A DNA stretch of 58,727 bases, taken from NCBI GenBank assembly GCA_023251805.1, contig JAHEYB010000004.1, positions 38,182 through 96,908 on the forward strand, written 5' to 3'. Shown piece after piece: positions 7,322-14,743 of this stretch. This DNA comes from Bacteroidota bacterium. Its GTDB lineage: Bacteria > Bacteroidota > Bacteroidia > 2-12-FULL-35-15. Made by a program: the position numbers and the translations under genes. How positions within the stretch are numbered: position 1 is the stretch's first letter; each line of letters begins with the position of its first letter. The notes under the pieces were generated by a model, which saw nothing but the letters and a program-made list of their open reading frames with translations, ran no database searches and was not told where the DNA came from.

Positions 7322-9364
7322 TTATTCTTTTACTAATTTCACAACAGTAGTATTACCATCAATAGTAACATTTACAAAATACATTCCTGCATTGTATGGA
7401 GTTAAATCAATAGGTAATAACATTCCACCGTTTAATTGTCCGTATGCTTTGTTTCCAACTAATGAACCATCAACTGCGTAAATTGCTACAGACACGTCAG
7501 ATGCTTTAGCAAGATTTAATGTGATAGTAGAAGTTGATGCTGTTGGGTTAGGATAAACACTAACTTGAGCATCAGGAGCAGAAGCAATATCATTGATTCC
7601 AACACCTGAACCTGTAACATAACCATTTGCAACAGCTTCAGCAATAGTAGCAGAAGCAGCGTTATCGATTTTACCTGTTGGGTCAACTAACATACCAACG
7701 ATATGAATTTGTGTATCATCATATGTTGCAGGTAATGTAAAGGAGAATGTCCAAGTAAATACGTTTCCAACTGCAGTGCTTGTTCCCGGAGAATTTGGAA
7801 TTCCGTTAAAATCGGGGCTAATGAAACGAGCAACAAAGTCGTAAGTCATTTGCGAAGCAGGAACTGGATTAGCTAATAATTCAAATCCGCCCATTGGTCC
7901 TGAAGCACCACCTGAATAAGCATTTGATTGATTGTAAGTACTTCCTGTACCCGTTACATCATCTTCTGTAATGACACATATAGTTTTATAGTTTCCTACT
8001 AAAGTAGCTTGAACCGTACTTGTAACAGAAACATTTAAAACGCGAGTTGTAGTGTTATAAGTAGCACCATTTACAATAAATGCTTTAGGAGCAACCACGA
8101 TACGAGATAAGAAATCGGTTTCAATTGCACTTGGGTCGATTTCAGGTAAACGATCAACCAATGCACTTGGGTAACCACCAATTAAAGCACCAATACCTGA
8201 ATCATAAGCAGCAACGGTCATTGGGTCGCCATTGTGAACTGCAATAGGAGCAATAAATCCAGAATATTTTGCATCCATCAAGCCCATGTATACAGCTCCG
8301 CGAGGACACCATTGACACCATGTTCCTGTTGCTTCTTCAGCCACTACCATTTTACCGGCAGCAGGCGTAACAGGGTTTAATACTACAGTTAATGTATCAT
8401 CCGATGAATCACCATCAGCACCTGCACCATTTACGTTGCTAATTGTACAAACAAAAGTATTTGTTCCACTTACCAATGTAAAAGAACTAGTATATGTTTG
8501 AATTGTATTTGCCAAAGAAGCTAATGTTAATCCTGTAACGTTCATCACAACAGGAGCACCGCCATTTTGAGAAATAGATAAGTCGAATGAATTGATGGTG
8601 GCAGTTCCTAAATTTCTAACAGTAACAGCAGGATATCTAACTGAACCTACCAAGCCATTAGAAATGTTCAATAAATTTCCGGCAGCATTTAATGCAGGCA
8701 AAGTGTAAGGAACAACGTTATAAGAAACATCATCTACCCAAAAACTTGCAGCAGCATCAGCAGGATAATAGTCGATTGCCCAAACTTGATTGCTAGCATT
8801 CGACCAAGTACCTTGAGAAGTACCATTCACTAATAAATCCCAAGAATTGGAATTGAAATTTGCATCTATTGTTAATTCAAACCAAGTGCCCGGTGTGAAA
8901 GCACCTGTAGCAACTGTAGTTCCTGTATTTTGAATAGTAATAACACCTGCAGCAGTCATCCAGCAATCCAATACATACATGCCACCCATTGTGGAAGTAC
9001 CTTGAAAGTTGAAATACGCTGTTTTACCTGCTGGAACTTTAAACCAAGTTTTGAAGGTAAACTGACCTGTGTTTAAAGGAGCTCCCGTAGAAAATGGTAA
9101 CACTACATCTTGCGGTCCGCCTGATGCACTTGTAGAAGAAAAATAAATTGATTTTGAGCCGGCAGTAGTGTGATTATCCGTTGTAACAACGGCAACATCT
9201 GTTGCTCCGCCTCCTGTTGTAGAACCCCAAGTTCTCCAGTCGGGTGATTGTAATCCCAACACAGGTGTTGTAACTGTGTACGATTCAAAATCATCAGAGA
9301 ATGTTTGTGCTTGAGCAACGAAGCCAAGTAAACATCCTAATGCAAGTGTAGCTATTTTTTTCAT
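7322..9364 (-). CDS. Omp28-related thioredoxin-fold protein with T9SS type A tail
   Basis: A 680-residue secreted protein with a signal peptide ending near VAQAQ (residue 20). Residues 20-220 look like a concanavalin-type beta-sandwich (DDFESY start, WFELTID, WVDDVSY end), typical of Bacteroidota extracellular proteins. Residues 225-330 form an Ig-like spacer. From about 338 a thioredoxin-like Omp28 domain begins with VVAEEATGTWCQWCPRG, giving a CxxC pair at 350-353, and continues through AVHNGDPM and GGYPSALVDR. The final 80 residues are a type A sorting domain (VYPNPTASTSTITLN, GMYFVNVTIDG). Family proteins are surface or outer-membrane proteins of unclear role. The CxxC suggests thiol chemistry, unusual outside the cell. 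A weak -7-like TATTTTAG lies upstream. Confidence 0.87.
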   Translation of the reverse strand: MKKIATLALGCLLGFVAQAQTFSDDFESYTVTTPVLGLQSPDWRTWGSTTGGGATDVAVVTTDNHTTAGSKSIYFSSTSASGGPQDVVLPFSTGAPLNTGQFTFKTWFKVPAGKTAYFNFQGTSTMGGMYVLDCWMTAAGVITIQNTGTTVATGAFTPGTWFELTIDANFNSNSWDLLVNGTSQGTWSNASNQVWAIDYYPADAAASFWVDDVSYNVVPYTLPALNAAGNLLNISNGLVGSVRYPAVTVRNLGTATINSFDLSISQNGGAPVVMNVTGLTLASLANTIQTYTSSFTLVSGTNTFVCTISNVNGAGADGDSSDDTLTVVLNPVTPAAGKMVVAEEATGTWCQWCPRGAVYMGLMDAKYSGFIAPIAVHNGDPMTVAAYDSGIGALIGGYPSALVDRLPEIDPSAIETDFLSRIVVAPKAFIVNGATYNTTTRVLNVSVTSTVQATLVGNYKTICVITEDDVTGTGSTYNQSNAYSGGASGPMGGFELLANPVPASQMTYDFVARFISPDFNGIPNSPGTSTAVGNVFTWTFSFTLPATYDDTQIHIVGMLVDPTGKIDNAASATIAEAVANGYVTGSGVGINDIASAPDAQVSVYPNPTASTSTITLNLAKASDVSVAIYAVDGSLVGNKAYGQLNGGMLLPIDLTPYNAGMYFVNVTIDGNTTVVKLVKE

Positions 9365-9497
9365 TTTTATTGGATTTGATTATTTGTTTTTGAATTTTAA
9401 TAATATTAGCTAAAATACAATGAAAAAGCAGAATAAAAAAATTAAAAGTCAATTAATTCTTAGTAATTGATGACAAAAATTTGGATCCATTTTGTCC

Positions 9498-9527
9498 TTT
9501 GAAGTTTGAAAGACTTTTGTACATTTG
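9498..9527 (+). promoter_or_regulatory. Promoter of comM
   Basis: TTTG at 9498-9501, an 18-base spacer, then TACATTTG at 9520-9527 fit the Bacteroidota promoter well. Transcription would begin near 9534, which rules out the ATG at 9481 and supports the start at 9562. Confidence 0.72.
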
Positions 9528-9561
9528 CCGCCTACTCCCGAAATTTTATTTAATTCAATTT

Positions 9562-11100
9562 ATGCTAGTGAAGACTTATGGCAGTGCCGTTTACGGCATT
9601 AATGCCACAACAGTGACGGTGGAGACAAACATCAATCCGGGAGTGAATTTTTTAATGGTAGGCCTGCCCGACAGTGCTGTAAAAGAAAGCCAGCAAAGGA
9701 TTGCGGCCTCTCTCAAAAACAACGGATACAAAATACCCGGTAAAAGTATTGTCATTAATATGGCTCCTGCCGATATTCGTAAGGAAGGTTCGGCTTACGA
9801 TTTAACCATTGCTGTGGGTATTTTAGCTGCTTCGGAGCAAATTCTTCCCGATAAAGTAAGCGACTATGTAATAATGGGAGAATTGTCGCTCGATGGCGGA
9901 TTGCAACCAATAAAAGGTGTTTTGCCCATTGCATTACAAGCCAAAAAAGAAAATTTTAAGGGCATTCTTCTTCCAAAACAAAATGCCGAAGAAGCAGGAA
10001 TCGTAAACGGATTAGATGTTTACGGAGTGGAAAACATTAAAGAAGTAATTGATTTTTTTAATGGCGATATAGTATTAACTCCCACTATTATTAATACCGA
10101 AGACGAATTTTTTTCTAAATTAAAAGATACGGAGTTCGATTTTTCGGATGTAAAAGGACAAGAAAATATAAAACGTGCCTTGGAAATTGCGGCATCGGGC
10201 GGACATAATTTAATTTTGATTGGTCCTCCGGGAGCTGGAAAAACAATGCTTGCAAAAAGATTGCCTACGATTTTGCCACCAATGAATTTGCATGAAGCAT
10301 TGGAAACAACAAAAATTCATAGTGTAGCAGGAAAAATGGGAAAGAACACCGGCTTGGTTTCTATTCGTCCGTTTCGTTCACCTCATCATACCATTTCCGA
10401 TGTGGCTTTGGTGGGCGGAGGTGGCGTTCCGCAACCGGGAGAAATTTCTTTATCGCACAATGGTGTTTTATTTTTGGATGAGTTGCCCGAATTCAAACGA
10501 ACGGTTTTGGAAGTGATGCGTCAACCATTAGAAGATAGGGTTGTTACTATTTCAAGAGCAAAATTTTCGGTGGAATATCCTGCCAGTTTTATGTTAGTCG
10601 CTTCTATGAATCCTTGCCCCTGTGGCTATTACAACCATCCTGAAAAAGAATGTGTATGTCCTCCCGGAACCGTACAAAAATACTTGAATAAAATATCGGG
10701 ACCGCTATTGGATAGGATAGATATTCATGTAGAAGTTACTCCAGTTTCGTATAATGAGTTAGCGGCCGAACGGAAATCAGAAAAAAGTGAACTTGTGAGA
10801 GGGCGAGTGATAAAAGCCCGAGCAGTTCAGGAAAAACGTTTTAAAGAAAATATGGGTGTACATTGCAATGCTCAAATTGGCTCCAAACAATTGCGTGAAG
10901 TTTGTAAAATAGATGAAGCAGGAAACCAACTTTTAAAAACTGCTATGGAAAAATTAGGCCTTTCTGCAAGAGCTTACGATAGAATATTAAAAGTAGCACG
11001 CACCATTGCCGATTTAGACGAAAGTGAATCAATAGAAACTAGCCATTTAGCTGAAGCGATACAATACAGAAGCTTAGATAGAGAAGGATGGGCGGGGTAA
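9562..11100 (+). CDS. comM: ComM/YifB-family AAA+ ATPase (Mg-chelatase-like)
   Basis: A 512-residue cytoplasmic protein of the YifB/ComM family. In other bacteria ComM is a hexameric helicase that promotes branch migration during natural transformation. The N-terminal ChlI-like domain begins [12 protein letters not shown] and contains [19 protein letters not shown]. The AAA+ core has Walker A GPPGAGKT (about 221-228), Walker [10 protein letters not shown] and arginine-finger region [13 protein letters not shown] cysteine cluster [15 protein letters not shown] (about 351-365) is the family zinc-binding loop. The C-terminal helical domain ends [19 protein letters not shown]. An in-frame ATG lies 27 codons upstream, but that stretch overlaps the promoter and is absent from the family. 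Whether the host is naturally competent cannot be told from the window. Confidence 0.93.
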   Translation: MLVKTYGSAVYGINATTVTVETNINPGVNFLMVGLPDSAVKESQQRIAASLKNNGYKIPGKSIVINMAPADIRKEGSAYDLTIAVGILAASEQILPDKVSDYVIMGELSLDGGLQPIKGVLPIALQAKKENFKGILLPKQNAEEAGIVNGLDVYGVENIKEVIDFFNGDIVLTPTIINTEDEFFSKLKDTEFDFSDVKGQENIKRALEIAASGGHNLILIGPPGAGKTMLAKRLPTILPPMNLHEALETTKIHSVAGKMGKNTGLVSIRPFRSPHHTISDVALVGGGGVPQPGEISLSHNGVLFLDELPEFKRTVLEVMRQPLEDRVVTISRAKFSVEYPASFMLVASMNPCPCGYYNHPEKECVCPPGTVQKYLNKISGPLLDRIDIHVEVTPVSYNELAAERKSEKSELVRGRVIKARAVQEKRFKENMGVHCNAQIGSKQLREVCKIDEAGNQLLKTAMEKLGLSARAYDRILKVARTIADLDESESIETSHLAEAIQYRSLDREGWAG

Positions 11101-11140
11101 ATGAGTTGGCGAGTTGGTGATTTTTAGAATTTTAGAATTA

Positions 11141-11176
11141 AAAACGAAGCCAGTAGAATATCCGTTTCGTTTTTTT
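11141..11176 (+). terminator. Terminator of comM
   Basis: Stem AAAACGAA/TTCGTTTT (11141-11148 with 11166-11173) with a 17-base loop, followed by T's, 40 bases after the comM stop. Confidence 0.6.
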
Positions 11177-11246
11177 ATATAAGAAGGGAAGATTGGGTGG
11201 GGTAGATAATTTTAGAGTTGGTGAATTTTAGAATTTAAAAAAATAA

Positions 11247-11282
11247 AAAAACGAGTTTCGTATTTTACGAAACTCGTTTTTT
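11247..11282. terminator. Bidirectional terminator between comM and the next gene
   Basis: A perfect 12-bp stem ACGAGTTTCGTA/TACGAAACTCGT (11251-11262 with 11266-11277) with a 3-base loop and A/T runs on both sides. It lies just downstream of the minus-strand gene ending at 11299. The words before this hairpin (GAGTTGGTGA, TTTTAGAATT) also precede the terminator at 11141, so the two terminators look like a duplicated unit of about 100 bases. Confidence 0.82.
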
Positions 11283-11298
11283 ATGAGGATTTTAAAAT

Positions 11299-12246
11299 TT
11301 ATTTAATAAATATTTTCTTTGTGTAAACTTGTCCTTTTACTTCTACTCTTACAAAATAAATTCCGGCAGGTTGTGTTTCCATATTAATGGAATTATCTTC
11401 TAAACTTACAGTAATTGTTCTTCCTAACACATCGTAAACTCCTTTTAATTTAACTGCCTCAGATGATTTAATATTTACCATATTTCCGTTCGAAAATATT
11501 TCCAAAGAAGCTGCATCTGCATCAGCAATCCCAACAGAAAGTCCGGATAAAGTAATATCATCTACAGCAAATGATGGGTCGGTTCCTGCTCCATCGTCAT
11601 TGTTTGTCCAGTTAAAACCAATTTTTACAAATGGATTATTATTTGCACTAGCCGGTAAAGCATATGCATAAGCTGTCCACATACCTTGAGGAGAACAAGT
11701 TCCAAAAGATGTTTTCGCCATATTATTTAAAAGTGTCCAAGTAGTTCCACCATCAGCAGAATACCACAAACTTGCATCGTCAATAGTGGTTTGTCCATTT
11801 TCCATGTATCCAAAACCAATGTTAATGGATGATTTTCCGGTGCAATTAATAATTGGGGATTCTGCGCGTTTGTTGGTAATTACGCAAATAGAAAAACTCG
11901 CGCATACACCGCCTGTATTATACGATGCACCATTATCGGCTGCAACTACTATTGGAGTTGTAATTGCAACATTGCCTACGTGCAAAGTTGCGTCAATCGT
12001 TCCTGCGCATCCTGTTCCACACATTCCTATAGCATTACCGGCTTCCTGTGCCCCTACAAAAAATGTATTTGCGTATGGATCATTTGTTCCTGTTGATGTA
12101 ATAGTCCATGCACCATTTGCTCCTGTAAAAGCACTTGCTAATTGTCCTTGATTACATCCTGTTCCAAATGTTTCTGTCCAGAATACTTGTGCATTTGCAA
12201 AAAATGCAGCTGAGCAGATTGCTATTATTAAGTATATTTTTTTCAT
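11299..12246 (-). CDS. Secreted protein with T9SS type A sorting domain
   Basis: A 315-residue exported protein with a signal peptide ending FFANAQ (residue 19). The body (FWTETFGTGCNQGQLASAF, SINIGFGYMENG, WYSADGGTTWTLLNN, FAVDDITLSG) has the pattern of a jelly-roll domain common to Bacteroidota adhesins and MAM-like domains, with several cysteines. The C-terminal 75 residues (SLEIFSNGNMVNIKSSEAVK, GIYFVRVEVKGQVYTKKIFIK) are a sorting domain of the type A pattern. No enzyme motif is visible. It stands alone between its promoter and a bidirectional terminator. Adhesion or matrix function is a guess from the fold. Confidence 0.8.
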   Translation of the reverse strand: MKKIYLIIAICSAAFFANAQVFWTETFGTGCNQGQLASAFTGANGAWTITSTGTNDPYANTFFVGAQEAGNAIGMCGTGCAGTIDATLHVGNVAITTPIVVAADNGASYNTGGVCASFSICVITNKRAESPIINCTGKSSINIGFGYMENGQTTIDDASLWYSADGGTTWTLLNNMAKTSFGTCSPQGMWTAYAYALPASANNNPFVKIGFNWTNNDDGAGTDPSFAVDDITLSGLSVGIADADAASLEIFSNGNMVNIKSSEAVKLKGVYDVLGRTITVSLEDNSINMETQPAGIYFVRVEVKGQVYTKKIFIK

Positions 12247-12266
12247 GAGTACATATTTAGTTTAAC

Positions 12267-12297
12267 CAAAGATAAAAAAATATTGTCAGGAATGCAA
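12267..12297 (-). promoter_or_regulatory. Promoter of the 11.3 kb secreted-protein gene
   Basis: Read on the minus strand: TTG (12297-12295), a 20-base spacer, TATCTTTG (12274-12267). The ATG follows 20 bases after the -7 box. Confidence 0.6.
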
Positions 12298-12322
12298 TAA
12301 TGTAGACTGAATAAAAGATTAT

Positions 12323-12330
12323 TAGCTTTG
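12323..12330 (+). promoter_or_regulatory. -7 element ahead of msrB
   Basis: TAGCTTTG matches TAnnTTTG, 64 bases before the msrB ATG. No clear -33 TTTG was found at the usual spacing. Confidence 0.4.
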
Positions 12331-12394
12331 GGAATTATTTTATACCCAATCCAAGCAAATTCATTCCTCGTATATGGTATAAAATATAAATGTC

Positions 12395-12880
12395 ATGAAA
12401 AATATAGCCCTCTTATTATTTGCTTTTAGTTTGGTTTCCTGCAATGGAACCGGACAAACAACACCAAAACCAAAAAACACCATGAACGATTCAAACAAAG
12501 TTGTAAAAACAGAAGAAGAATGGAAAAAAATTCTGAGTCCTGAGCAATACACAGTATTGAGAGAAAAAGGGACTGAAATGCCTTATTCAGGAAAATATTA
12601 TTTGCATACGGAAAAGGGAATGTACGTATGTGCAGGCTGTCATGCCGAGTTATTTAAATCAGATACTAAATTTGATGCCGGATGTGGCTGGCCGAGCTTT
12701 TCGGATGTGGTGGATTCCACAAAAGTGGTATATACAAAGGATAAGTCGCATGGCATGATACGAACAGAAATTACCTGTGCAAAATGTGGCGGACACTTAG
12801 GTCATGTTTTTGACGATGGCCCTACACCTACCGGTTTACGCTACTGTATTAATTCGGCTTCTATAGATTTTAAGAAGTAA
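12395..12880 (+). CDS. msrB: Lipoprotein peptide-methionine (R)-S-oxide reductase MsrB
   Basis: A 161-residue enzyme that reduces methionine-R-sulfoxide in damaged proteins. It opens with a lipoprotein signal ([16 protein letters not shown]), so Cys16 should be lipidated and the enzyme anchored outside the cytoplasm. The MsrB fold follows: [25 protein letters not shown], zinc cysteines 79/82 (CAGC) and 128/131 (CAKC), [16 protein letters not shown], and the active-site Cys151 in RYCINSAS. All key residues are present, so the enzyme should be active. The electron donor is not identified here. It is a monocistronic gene with its own hairpin terminator. Periplasmic or surface MsrB suits an organism that places many proteins outside. 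Confidence 0.94.
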   Translation: MKNIALLLFAFSLVSCNGTGQTTPKPKNTMNDSNKVVKTEEEWKKILSPEQYTVLREKGTEMPYSGKYYLHTEKGMYVCAGCHAELFKSDTKFDAGCGWPSFSDVVDSTKVVYTKDKSHGMIRTEITCAKCGGHLGHVFDDGPTPTGLRYCINSASIDFKK

Positions 12881-12897
12881 TTAACGGTACGATTTAT

Positions 12898-12933
12898 GCA
12901 AAAAAGAAGGCTACAAACCTTCTTTTTTGCATT
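12898..12933. terminator. Terminator of msrB
   Basis: A perfect 13-bp stem GCAAAAAAGAAGG/CCTTCTTTTTTGC with loop CTACAAA (12898-12910, 12918-12930), 17 bases after the msrB stop. The arms carry A and T tracts. Confidence 0.78.
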
Positions 12934-12956
12934 TTTTGTAAAAAAAATGTCTAAAC

Positions 12957-12978
12957 ATTATATGTATATACATATAAT
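12957..12978. promoter_or_regulatory. 22-base palindromic operator candidate upstream of yceI
   Basis: A perfect inverted repeat with half-site ATTATATGTAT, immediately followed (four bases) by the -7 box of the YceI gene. It occupies the -33 to -12 region, where a bound dimer would block RNA polymerase. Its AT-rich half-sites resemble those of MarR-family repressors. No such regulator gene lies in the window. Confidence 0.6.
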
Positions 12979-12982
12979 TTTA

Positions 12983-12990
12983 TATCTTTG
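12983..12990 (+). promoter_or_regulatory. -7 element of the YceI gene
   Basis: TATCTTTG matches TAnnTTTG. The -33 position lies within the palindrome and lacks TTTG, consistent with a regulated promoter. Confidence 0.6.
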
Positions 12991-13020
12991 TATTATTAAA
13001 CATATTTAAAACCTAAGACA

Positions 13021-13626
13021 ATGATTAGAAAAATGACATTTGGCTTAATTGCAGCAGTTGCAATTGGCGCTTTTGCTTTTACAACACCAAAAGCATCCAC
13101 AGTAAATTATACAATTGATACAAAAGCAACAACGGCAACCTGGTTAGCAAAAAAAATAACTGGGCAACATACAGGGGCAATTAGTATTTCAAAAGGGACA
13201 ATTGTATCGGATGGAAAAATAGTTACAGGTGGAACATTTGAAATAGATATGAATTCAATAACATGCAGCGACTTAACCGACAAAGAATGGAATGGAAAAT
13301 TAATTGGGCATTTGAAGTCGGACGATTTTTTTAGCACCGAAAAAAATCCAACCGCAAAATTTGAATTGACCAAAGTAACATTAAAATCGGGTAACGATTA
13401 TGATGTAACGGGAAACTTAACAATTAAAGGAATTACCAACGAAATTACTTTTCCTGCTATGATTAAAATGGATACAAAAACATTTGTTACAGTAGCAAAA
13501 ATTATGGTGAACCGAACCAAATTTGATATAAAGTACGGCTCTGCCAGTTTCTTCGAAGGAATTGGTGACAAAGCAATTAACGATGAGTTTGAATTAAATA
13601 TCAATGTTGTTGCTTCTGCAAAATAG
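13021..13626 (+). CDS. YceI-family periplasmic lipid-binding protein
   Basis: A 201-residue protein with a signal segment (MIRKMTFGLIAAVAIGAFAF). The mature part is a YceI-like lipocalin-type barrel: YTIDTKATTATWLAKKITGQ, HTGAISISKGTI, GGTFEIDMNSITCSDL, HLKSDDFF, NPTAKFELTKVT, NLTIKGITNEITFP and a final INDEFELNINV. Family members bind polyisoprenoid or similar hydrophobic molecules, and many respond to stress or respiratory changes; the ligand here is unknown. The 22-base palindrome overlapping the promoter suggests repression by a dimeric regulator. A tight terminator follows, so it is transcribed alone. Confidence 0.9.
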   Translation: MIRKMTFGLIAAVAIGAFAFTTPKASTVNYTIDTKATTATWLAKKITGQHTGAISISKGTIVSDGKIVTGGTFEIDMNSITCSDLTDKEWNGKLIGHLKSDDFFSTEKNPTAKFELTKVTLKSGNDYDVTGNLTIKGITNEITFPAMIKMDTKTFVTVAKIMVNRTKFDIKYGSASFFEGIGDKAINDEFELNINVVASAK

Positions 13627-13644
13627 TTTTACTTCTTTAAATTT

Positions 13645-13677
13645 AAAGCCAACTCCAATATGGAGTTGGCTTTTTTT
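13645..13677 (+). terminator. Terminator of the YceI gene
   Basis: Stem AAAGCCAACTCCA/TGGAGTTGGCTTT (13645-13657 with 13661-13673), loop ATA, followed by T's. Confidence 0.87.
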
Positions 13678-13736
13678 ATTGATTGAGTAAAATTTATCTT
13701 TACTTTGAGTAATTCTAATTAATTGTCGGATTATTA

Positions 13737-13764
13737 TTGATGACAAACATTTTTTATATATTTG
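13737..13764 (+). promoter_or_regulatory. Promoter of the SiaB-SiaC-phosphatase operon
   Basis: TTG at 13737-13739, a 17-base spacer and TATATTTG at 13757-13764. The ATG of the first gene is 22 bases further. Confidence 0.6.
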
Positions 13765-13786
13765 TTATACTACATACAACTCATAA

Positions 13787-14353
13787 ATGACTCCAAATAA
13801 TAATAATAACATCTTAGTAGCTCATAATTGGATTCAATTCCTCGAAGAAAAAAATCTGGTATTATCTTTTAAAGGAGAATTTAATCGTGACTTGATAAAT
13901 GCTATTCTTTTATTGTCGAGTGGGAAGGGGAATTTAAATGAAAACAATACCGCAATAAAAAGCAGGATTTTTTCTATAATCGTTGAATGCACGCAAAACA
14001 TATGTAAACATGGAGCAGATGATTCGGAGCGCTCAGAAATTAGACCGGGAATAATTTTAATAGGTAAAGAAGATAAAACAGCTGTTATCTCAACCGGAAA
14101 TCTTATGCACAATGAAGAAGTTGAAGTTTTAAAACAAAAAATTGATGCACTTAAAAAATTAACGAAAGAAGAAATCAAAACCCATGCTCAGAATGTAATG
14201 CGAACCGGAACACTTTCCGCAAAATCAGGTGCCGGTTTAGGTTTAATTACAATTTTGCGTAAATCAGAAAAATTGAATTACGAAATAAAAAAAATCAATG
14301 ATAAACTTTCGTTTTTCTCCTTGCAAGTATATGTTTCTACCGTTATCAATTAA
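13787..14353 (+). CDS. SiaB-family protein kinase (HATPase, DUF6272)
   Basis: A 188-residue protein with the GHKL ATPase fold of anti-sigma-type serine kinases. The N-box is ECTQNICKHG (67-76), with the catalytic Glu and Mg-binding Asn. The glycine-rich lid is SGAGLGLITI (147-156). There is no sensor or membrane domain, so it is a cytoplasmic kinase. In Pseudomonas, SiaB phosphorylates SiaC, and the SiaA phosphatase reverses this. The next gene, 6 bases away, encodes a SiaC homologue, and the third encodes a PP2C phosphatase, so the same chemistry is expected. SiaD, the diguanylate cyclase that SiaC controls in Pseudomonas, is not in the window; the output partner is unknown. A shortened or altered G1 box is typical of the family. 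Confidence 0.82.
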   Translation: MTPNNNNNILVAHNWIQFLEEKNLVLSFKGEFNRDLINAILLLSSGKGNLNENNTAIKSRIFSIIVECTQNICKHGADDSERSEIRPGIILIGKEDKTAVISTGNLMHNEEVEVLKQKIDALKKLTKEEIKTHAQNVMRTGTLSAKSGAGLGLITILRKSEKLNYEIKKINDKLSFFSLQVYVSTVIN

Positions 14354-14359
14354 TAGGAC

Positions 14360-14734
14360 ATGGAAGCATTAAAAATTGAAGCTACTATTGACACACCTTT
14401 TATTTTGATGGACCCCGAAAAAGGCAACATTGAAATTTCCGGAAAATCATATCCCGAAGATACCTTAGAATTTTACGCCCCAGTTTTAAAATGGATGAAC
14501 GACTACTGCCAAAATCCACAAAACCAATCAAGCCTTATTTTTAAACTAGATTATTTTAACTCTTCTTCCTATAAACCTATTCTTGATATGATTCTGAAAT
14601 TTGAAGAATTAAAGAATAAAAACTATACTGCTAGCATAGAATGGCATTATAAAAATGGAGATATTGATATGAGAGATGCGGGAGAAGAGTTTTCCGAAAT
14701 TGTTAATATTCCTTTTTCCTATTTTATTTTTTAA
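14360..14734 (+). CDS. SiaC-family phospho-switch protein (DUF1987)
   Basis: A 124-residue protein whose whole length fits DUF1987/SiaC: TPFILMDPEKGNIEISGKSY, then PVLKWMNDYC, KLDYFNSSSYKPILDMI and EWHYKNGDIDMRDAGEEFSE. The NSSS stretch (residues 67-70) sits where Pseudomonas SiaC is phosphorylated (T68), so one of these serines is the likely target of the SiaB-like kinase next door. The protein works like a STAS antagonist: unphosphorylated it binds a partner, phosphorylated it lets go. Starts 6 bases after the kinase stop and ends 9 bases before the phosphatase gene, so it is translated from one operon. The downstream target in Bacteroidota is not known to me. Confidence 0.85.
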   Translation: MEALKIEATIDTPFILMDPEKGNIEISGKSYPEDTLEFYAPVLKWMNDYCQNPQNQSSLIFKLDYFNSSSYKPILDMILKFEELKNKNYTASIEWHYKNGDIDMRDAGEEFSEIVNIPFSYFIF

Positions 14735-14743
14735 CAACAAACA

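Noticed and set aside
9481-9561. N-terminal extension of ComM
   Set aside because: The extra 27 codons overlap the promoter boxes and are absent in the protein family.
13787-14353. Kinase as a two-component histidine kinase
   Set aside because: No H-box or dimerisation domain is present; the length and neighbouring DUF1987 gene fit SiaB-type serine kinases.
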